From JAKVCB01 sp963578605 (GTDB taxonomy: Bacteria > Planctomycetota > Planctomycetia > Pirellulales > Lacipirellulaceae), in NCBI GenBank assembly GCA_963578605.1, contig CAUZEA010000052.1, positions 1-38,115 of the forward strand: a stretch of DNA of 38,115 bases, written 5' to 3'. Positions 34,402 to 38,115 of the stretch are shown in pieces; positions within the stretch are counted from its first letter, which is position 1, and every line of letters begins with the position of its first letter. The translations under genes and the position numbers were made by a program. The notes under the pieces were generated by a model. That model saw nothing but the letters and a program-made list of their open reading frames with translations. It was not told the DNA's origin and searched no databases.

Positions 34402-34494
34402 TATACGAGTTCATTATATCGGTATGCAGCGTCATTCTTCGATTGAAACCGGAAATGACTTTGTTTTGGAGAAACGCGTTACGGTTTCCAAATC
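34402..34494 (-). repeat. 93-bp dispersed repeat, copy 2 (promoter-bearing)
   Basis: This is the partner of 32911-33003. The sequences beyond both ends are unrelated between the copies, so 93 bp is close to the full unit. Its distal end overlaps the end of the GntP relic, which acquires the same IWKP-stop ending as the reading frame at copy 1. Confidence 0.85.
34413..34442 (-). promoter_or_regulatory. Promoter-like -35/-10 pair upstream of the NHL gene
   Basis: On the minus strand TCGAAG (34442-34437) and a perfect TATAAT (34418-34413) are 18 bases apart, as in copy 1 of the repeat. The ATG at 34202 is about 210 bases downstream, which would give a long leader. Confidence 0.55.
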
Positions 34495-34649
34495 CCGGCC
34501 ACGAGTAGTGCCAGAAAGGCGTGTAGTCGCAGCACGAGGATGCCGACCAGCACGATACTGGTGCCGACAACGAGGATGATCACCGGGTGAGAAAGAAAGC
34601 CAAGCGTCTCGTTTTGGCTCCTGGGCAACAGGCAGACGGCAACAAGCAT
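34479..34649 (-). pseudogene. Relic of a GntP-family gluconate/sugar-acid permease, N-terminus only
   Basis: A 56-codon reading frame gives LSHPVIILVVGTSIVLVG, then ILVLRLHAFLALLVAG, the first two membrane-region motifs of GntP-type permeases, and then IWKP and a stop that belong to the 93-bp repeat. The family has about 450 residues, so most is lost. The cut coincides with the repeat edge, suggesting that the rearrangement that placed the repeat removed the rest. Confidence 0.7.
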
Positions 34650-34786
34650 GCCGGATCACGCGCCCCTCTGCGATACCTCGGTTTTGTGCTCGATCGTAGC
34701 AAGAAGCACGAATTCTACTGTCATCTCCGGTAACCAGGTGAAGTAAGGATCGAACGAGTCGCAAGAACGACGGTCACAAGGTTGCC

Positions 34787-34954
34787 TCATGCCGAAACAC
34801 GCCGTCCCCGGTCCAGCAGGCCTAGCAGCCCCAATCCCAGCAGCATGAGGGAAGTTGGTTCAGGTACGGCCGAGTCGGTGTCGGCACCGGCCAGGTCAGC
34901 GGCGTTGATCAGGTCATCGCCGGTCAAATCACCACCACTGGGAATTGCCAACAT
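34787..34954 (-). pseudogene. Orphan PEP-CTERM tail with dockerin-like scrap
   Basis: The minus strand reads GDLTGDDLINAADLAGADTD then SAVPEPTSLMLLGLGLLGLL and DRGRR before TGA. This is a textbook PEP-CTERM sorting tag (PEP motif, hydrophobic helix, basic end) after a degenerate EF-hand. A nominal ATG at 34954 gives 55 residues without a signal peptide, so it cannot be exported. It is the 3' end of a lost PEP-CTERM gene. Confidence 0.75.
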
Positions 34955-35041
34955 CCACGATCAGTGAGTCAATCGTCAGCACCTTTTGCCGACATAAAGA
35001 CGCACTTCCCCGGTGAGATGCTTTTCGCCAAAAGCCATTAA

Positions 35042-36253
35042 TTACTTCACCTTCATTGAACTGTCCGACGTGGCGATAATCTGTCCCGGGTTGATCAACA
35101 GGGTCGTCTCGATACTTTCAGCCTCGAGGCCCAGACCATCGCAGTGGATTATCGAATTTCGTAATTTCCCGCCTTTGCATTTCAGCAACCAGGCGTTGCC
35201 CGGCATGGATGATGTCGGCTTGGAGTGGAAATATATCTCGTCGAAGACAGCGTTGGGATCGCCACTGAAAACCGCAATCGCGGCCTGGAGTTGACATTCG
35301 TTGACGGAAAATCCATCGAGTCTTCCCGAGTTGTGGAAGATTGAGCCGGCTGCGAACCCGACTTCGGAGTAGAGTGTCGTGCCCACGAACGTGATGTGGT
35401 GGTTGTGACCCGTAAAATGGATTAACTTGTCGCCTTCGCCTGAAATATTGCCCCCCACCCAACGCATCTGCATTGTCTGGTCGAGCCGCAACGCGGTCAG
35501 CTTACTACGTTGCCCCTTATTACGCTGGGTTGAAAGGTCGTGAAGTTCGCAGGCGGTCAGCGTCCAGTCGCTGGTGTTGAGATAACCCTTTTCCTGGGAT
35601 GGCTTGTCGACTTCGGTGAAGGCCGACGTAACCCCTGCGTAATTGTTGCGCGTAAAAGCCATCACAACCGCTTCACCACCGGGGTAGAAGTTGTAGAAAT
35701 CGCAATTCAGCATGTCGCTGCTTGGGCAGCCGAAGTCGTAAACCGTGGCCAGGCTGAAATGACCTGTTACGAAAAGGTTCTCGAAATGAAAGGCATTGGA
35801 GGGGCCGCCGGAGACCTGTGCCATCAGGATCGCCGTGCGGGGCACAACATTCTCGCTTGTGGTACTGATCCAGAAATTTTCCAGATTGAAGTGATAGGAC
35901 CCGGTCAGGTCGAGGACATTGACCCCGCTTTCGGTCGCTTGAAGCGTGGAACCGCGATAACCGGCGCCTGCTCCCCGCAAAACTATCCCGCCGCAGTGCG
36001 TCAGGTTCAGGCTGCGAACGCGATAGGTACCCGGAGGCAGATAAATCGTCCCGCCCTTGGCTTTCGCGATGTCGATAGCACGCTGGATGGCGTCGGTATC
36101 GTCGGCCTTGCCGTCACCAAGGGCGCCGAAATGTTTGACGTTGCGCCAGCCCTCCGGTTCGGATGCTGTTGGCTCGTCGGCCAACACGAACAACTCTGCG
36201 GGAAGAGGACAGAACAGCGTCACTAAAACAAACCAGCAAATCTTCCACAACAT
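35042..36253 (-). CDS. Exported pectate-lyase-3-type beta-helix protein
   Basis: The 403-residue protein starts MLWKICWFVLVTLFCPLPAE, a Sec signal, followed by the pectate lyase superfamily (Pectate_lyase_3) entry motif: NVKHFGALGDGKADDTDAIQ, then GGTIYLPPGTYRV and GGIVLRGAGAGYRGSTL. The rest is a right-handed parallel beta-helix with irregular coils to the end (NLENFWIS, NLFVTGHF, LNCDFYNF, GGNISGEG, TTLYSEVG). Such proteins bind or cleave polysaccharides such as polyuronides; the catalytic residues cannot be picked out safely. The ATG at 36253 directly precedes the signal peptide; a longer reading to 36355 is unlikely. It is 117 bp downstream of the broken GH2-like gene on the same strand, so they may have formed one unit. 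Confidence 0.87.
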   Translation of the reverse strand: MLWKICWFVLVTLFCPLPAELFVLADEPTASEPEGWRNVKHFGALGDGKADDTDAIQRAIDIAKAKGGTIYLPPGTYRVRSLNLTHCGGIVLRGAGAGYRGSTLQATESGVNVLDLTGSYHFNLENFWISTTSENVVPRTAILMAQVSGGPSNAFHFENLFVTGHFSLATVYDFGCPSSDMLNCDFYNFYPGGEAVVMAFTRNNYAGVTSAFTEVDKPSQEKGYLNTSDWTLTACELHDLSTQRNKGQRSKLTALRLDQTMQMRWVGGNISGEGDKLIHFTGHNHHITFVGTTLYSEVGFAAGSIFHNSGRLDGFSVNECQLQAAIAVFSGDPNAVFDEIYFHSKPTSSMPGNAWLLKCKGGKLRNSIIHCDGLGLEAESIETTLLINPGQIIATSDSSMKVK

Positions 36254-36369
36254 AATGAATTCTTGCTTTCTGGTTTTACACCGGCTCATTACGGGGCCTG
36301 AAAACCATGATTCTCGATTGACATCCATCCACTTCAATTCCGGCTTGCGTTGCATGACCAGCTCGGAGG

Positions 36370-37778
36370 CTAATCGAGTTCAAAGGTCGTCCTGGGTTCG
36401 AAATCACTGTTGGCATAGGTGATCAGGTCCTGCAGGATCACGGCTGCTGCCGGATCCTCCAGCATGGGCAGGATCAGGTTGAACGTCGAAAGGATCAGGC
36501 GTCCTTGACCGGCCTTGAACTGGACCAGCGTTCCACTGACCTCTTCCCAGGAGGTTTTTGCCATTGAATCGCGGGGAGTGGATCGAAACAGGTTACCATG
36601 AGCCCCGGCCAGTACGTCGTTCCATTGCTCATCGTTCAGGCCGGCGATCACGCGGCGTGGCCAGACCTGCTTGAACGACCAGATAAAAGGATTGTCATAA
36701 GGAACCCGGTCAAAGATGTCGAGTCCCTTGCGTGCGTAAAAGCTGTCGCTGTGGCCGCCTTGAAACCGGCGTCCCAGGAACAGGTTGTTGCGTTCCAGCT
36801 CTTTCTCAATTGGCAGGATTCGTGGTAGCGTGGCCCCGTTCCCAGTAGTCCGGATATTCGCAAATAAAGACAATTGCAGTCCCCCCTTCGCGAACATAAT
36901 TTTTCACCGCTTCGTCGAAATTCAACTGGTTCACCAGGACGACCGGTACGTCCCGTGAAAAATCTCGTAATTGGTATCCAAGGATTTCAAAACGATGTGC
37001 TTCCAGACCGTGAACTGCGATATTCCGGGTTTGGGGACTACGATAGCTCCGCGGATAAACGCGGATGCATTCATAATTCTCGGAAAGCGTCTTTCCATCT
37101 GCTGACAACAACCTGGCGTGGAGCCGCCGCAGCCCGGATTTGTCAATCTCGGGAATTCGAAAAACGACATCCTCAACACGTTTGACCTGCCCGGGTTTCA
37201 AGTTGATACCAGAGATGGTGCCGCGTTCATCCGTGCCTTCAAACCACCATTCAACCCGACCGTCATCCAGGGCTTCCCGGCTGAAGTGTGAAACAACCAG
37301 GGACGCATAGAGGTTTTCCCCTTCCCAGTAGTTCTTGCGCTGTTCATCAAATAGTACCAGGTCCTGGGTCCAGATCTTCGCCAGTTCATCTCCATACACT
37401 TTAATATCTTTGAAGAAATCGATTTGTCCGACCGGATGCGGGGCACCGTCGTACAGCCAGGCCACCCACCCGGAAAGCTCCGGATTCATACGCATCAGTT
37501 GGGTCTGGTATTTCAGGGCCCAGAAGGAATACCAGTCACTCGCTTGCGTATAGGCCGTGAAGTTTCCATAGATCTCGTTAAAATGCCAGCGATTAAACCG
37601 GTCCTCGAATCCGATCAGATCCCACTGGGCAGGCATTGCAGATTGCAATTGCTTCGCGTTGAACCACCACGGTTCTTTGCCTCCCCATTTCTTTCTGATT
37701 TTGCTGATGTCATAAACGTAAGGGGACGGCGCGAACTCGGTTACCAAAACAGGTTTCTCCTGCCAGCGGATGCCGAGC
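36370..37778 (-). pseudogene. GH2-like glycoside hydrolase, C-terminal part; cut by an IS element and frameshifted
   Basis: The minus strand enters from the IS junction at 37778 and reads LGIRWQEKPVLVTEFAPSP; KPVLVTEF carries the nucleophile glutamate of family 2 glycosidases. WHFNEIYGNFTAYTQASDWY and NPELSGWVAWLYDGAPH follow, then FKDIKVYGDELAKIW and a beta-sandwich region. At about 36845 the frame breaks in EYPDYWERG; the next frame continues GATLPRILPIEKELERNN to the stop at 36370. Adding one G at GAACGGGGCC gives YWERGATLPR, so one base is missing in a G run. Upstream exons of the gene (start, sandwich domain, first half of the barrel) are beyond the IS element or lost. It is dead as seen. 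Confidence 0.8.
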
Positions 37779-38115
37779 TGACCTTAACCCCGTGAAAAGT
37801 ACCAGTGCATCTGAGAGAATCCAGCCCGTGCTTTAGCCCGAAAAGGATTTTTTGCGATGGCACAGAAACGTCATGGAGTTGACCAGATTATCCCGATGTT
37901 GCGTCGGGCCGATGTTGAGCTGGGCAAGGGAAAGAAGGTCCCCGAGGTTTGTAAACGCCTGGGGATCACTCAGCAGACGTACTACCGATGGCGTCAGAAG
38001 TACGGCGGTATGGCTCCGGAGATGGCCAAGGAGCTGAAGGCCCTCCAGAAGGAGAACACACGGCTGAAGAAGCTGGTGGCAGATCAGGCCTTGGACAACG
38101 CCATCTTGAAGGAAG
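37779..38115 (+). mobile_element. IS3-family insertion sequence, left end, running off the window
   Basis: The GH2-like reading frame ends exactly where TGACCTTAACCCCGTGAAAA begins; TG is the usual IS3 end dinucleotide. An OrfA gene follows 78 bases in, the normal spacing. The right end and OrfB lie outside the window, so the inverted repeat and target duplication cannot be checked here. The exact first base is inferred from the protein break. Confidence 0.75.
37857..38115 (+). CDS. IS3-family transposase OrfA, partial
   Basis: The open frame from the ATG at 37857 gives 86 residues to the window edge: MAQKRHGVDQIIPMLRRADV, then VPEVCKRLGITQQTYYRWRQ (helix-turn-helix), KYGGMAPEMAKELKALQ and a leucine-zipper-like NTRLKKLVADQALDN. 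This is the IS3 OrfA type, which binds the element ends and, through a programmed -1 frameshift, is fused to OrfB to give the active transposase. AAAGGA lies 9 bases or so before the ATG. Confidence 0.92.
   Translation, partial: MAQKRHGVDQIIPMLRRADVELGKGKKVPEVCKRLGITQQTYYRWRQKYGGMAPEMAKELKALQKENTRLKKLVADQALDNAILKE

Larger units (their letters stand above)
34203..35041. other. Long gap with GntP and PEP-CTERM relics and repeats
   Basis: It contains an 18-bp duplication (34245-34280), repeat copy 2 (34402-34494), a GntP permease relic (34479-34649), a stretch (34738-34788) resembling 22077-22126, and an orphan PEP-CTERM tail (34787-34954). All recognisable pieces are on the minus strand. Confidence 0.65.

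Noticed and set aside
1..38115. CRISPR array
   Set aside because: All tandem repeats found are directly adjacent without spacers of regular length, and no cas genes are present.

Overview
The window looks like part of a planctomycete chromosome, probably a Pirellulales-type (Rhodopirellula/Blastopirellula-like) bacterium. The basis is a paired planctomycete cytochrome c/DUF1549/DUF1553 protein and Tat-exported DUF1501 protein, PEP-CTERM proteins (one with a dockerin-like EF-hand tail), many single exported enzymes with Tat or Sec signals, and a heavy load of carbohydrate-active genes. No rRNA, tRNA, CRISPR array or phage module was seen. Coding density is low: long intergenic stretches hold gene relics and short tandem duplications.

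Layout. 1-416 (-): N-terminus of an exported sialidase, cut by the window edge at a 17-bp tandem triplication. 417-1564: relic-rich gap. 1565-3506 (+): LamG/autotransporter-repeat/dockerin-like/PEP-CTERM protein with a frameshift. 3771-8190 (+): the cytochrome c/DUF1549/DUF1553 and DUF1501 pair. 8394-9409 (+): frameshifted MDR oxidoreductase. 9410-10312: gap with an inverted copy of part of the first PEP-CTERM gene and two tandem arrays. 10313-11125 (+): second PEP-CTERM protein. 11555-16779 (+): separately spaced genes for an enolase-superfamily enzyme, M24 and M19 metallopeptidases and a thioredoxin-like protein, with an MFS transporter relic between the first two. 16945-21619 (-): SMP-30-like lactonase, L-rhamnose mutarotase, PhyH dioxygenase and class I/II aminotransferase.

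22402-27421 (+) is the only tight operon: a PHP-like protein, a class II aldolase fused to an SrlD-like short-chain dehydrogenase, and an unusual long zinc alcohol dehydrogenase with what reads as two nucleotide-binding units. The genes are 10-21 bp apart and probably form a sugar or polyol phosphate catabolic pathway of unknown substrate. 27713-37778 (-) is a polysaccharide-related set: DUF4838 protein (frameshifted), GHL10-type glycosidase, two exported beta-propellers, a pectate-lyase-3 protein and a GH2-like glycosidase that is frameshifted and cut by an IS3-family element entering from the right edge.

Genome-scale themes: (1) nine short tandem duplications (units 13-26 bp, 2-3 copies), nearly all in non-coding DNA; (2) four otherwise good genes broken by one-base-type frameshifts, three of them at runs of G, so they may be sequence errors rather than decay; (3) many gene relics (MFS, GntP, IS3 transposase, DUF1501-like, DUF1559, PEP-CTERM tail); (4) a 93-bp dispersed repeat with a conserved promoter-like core upstream of two beta-propeller genes, abutting truncated reading frames on its other side. 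All functional calls are from reading the translations; no database search was run.
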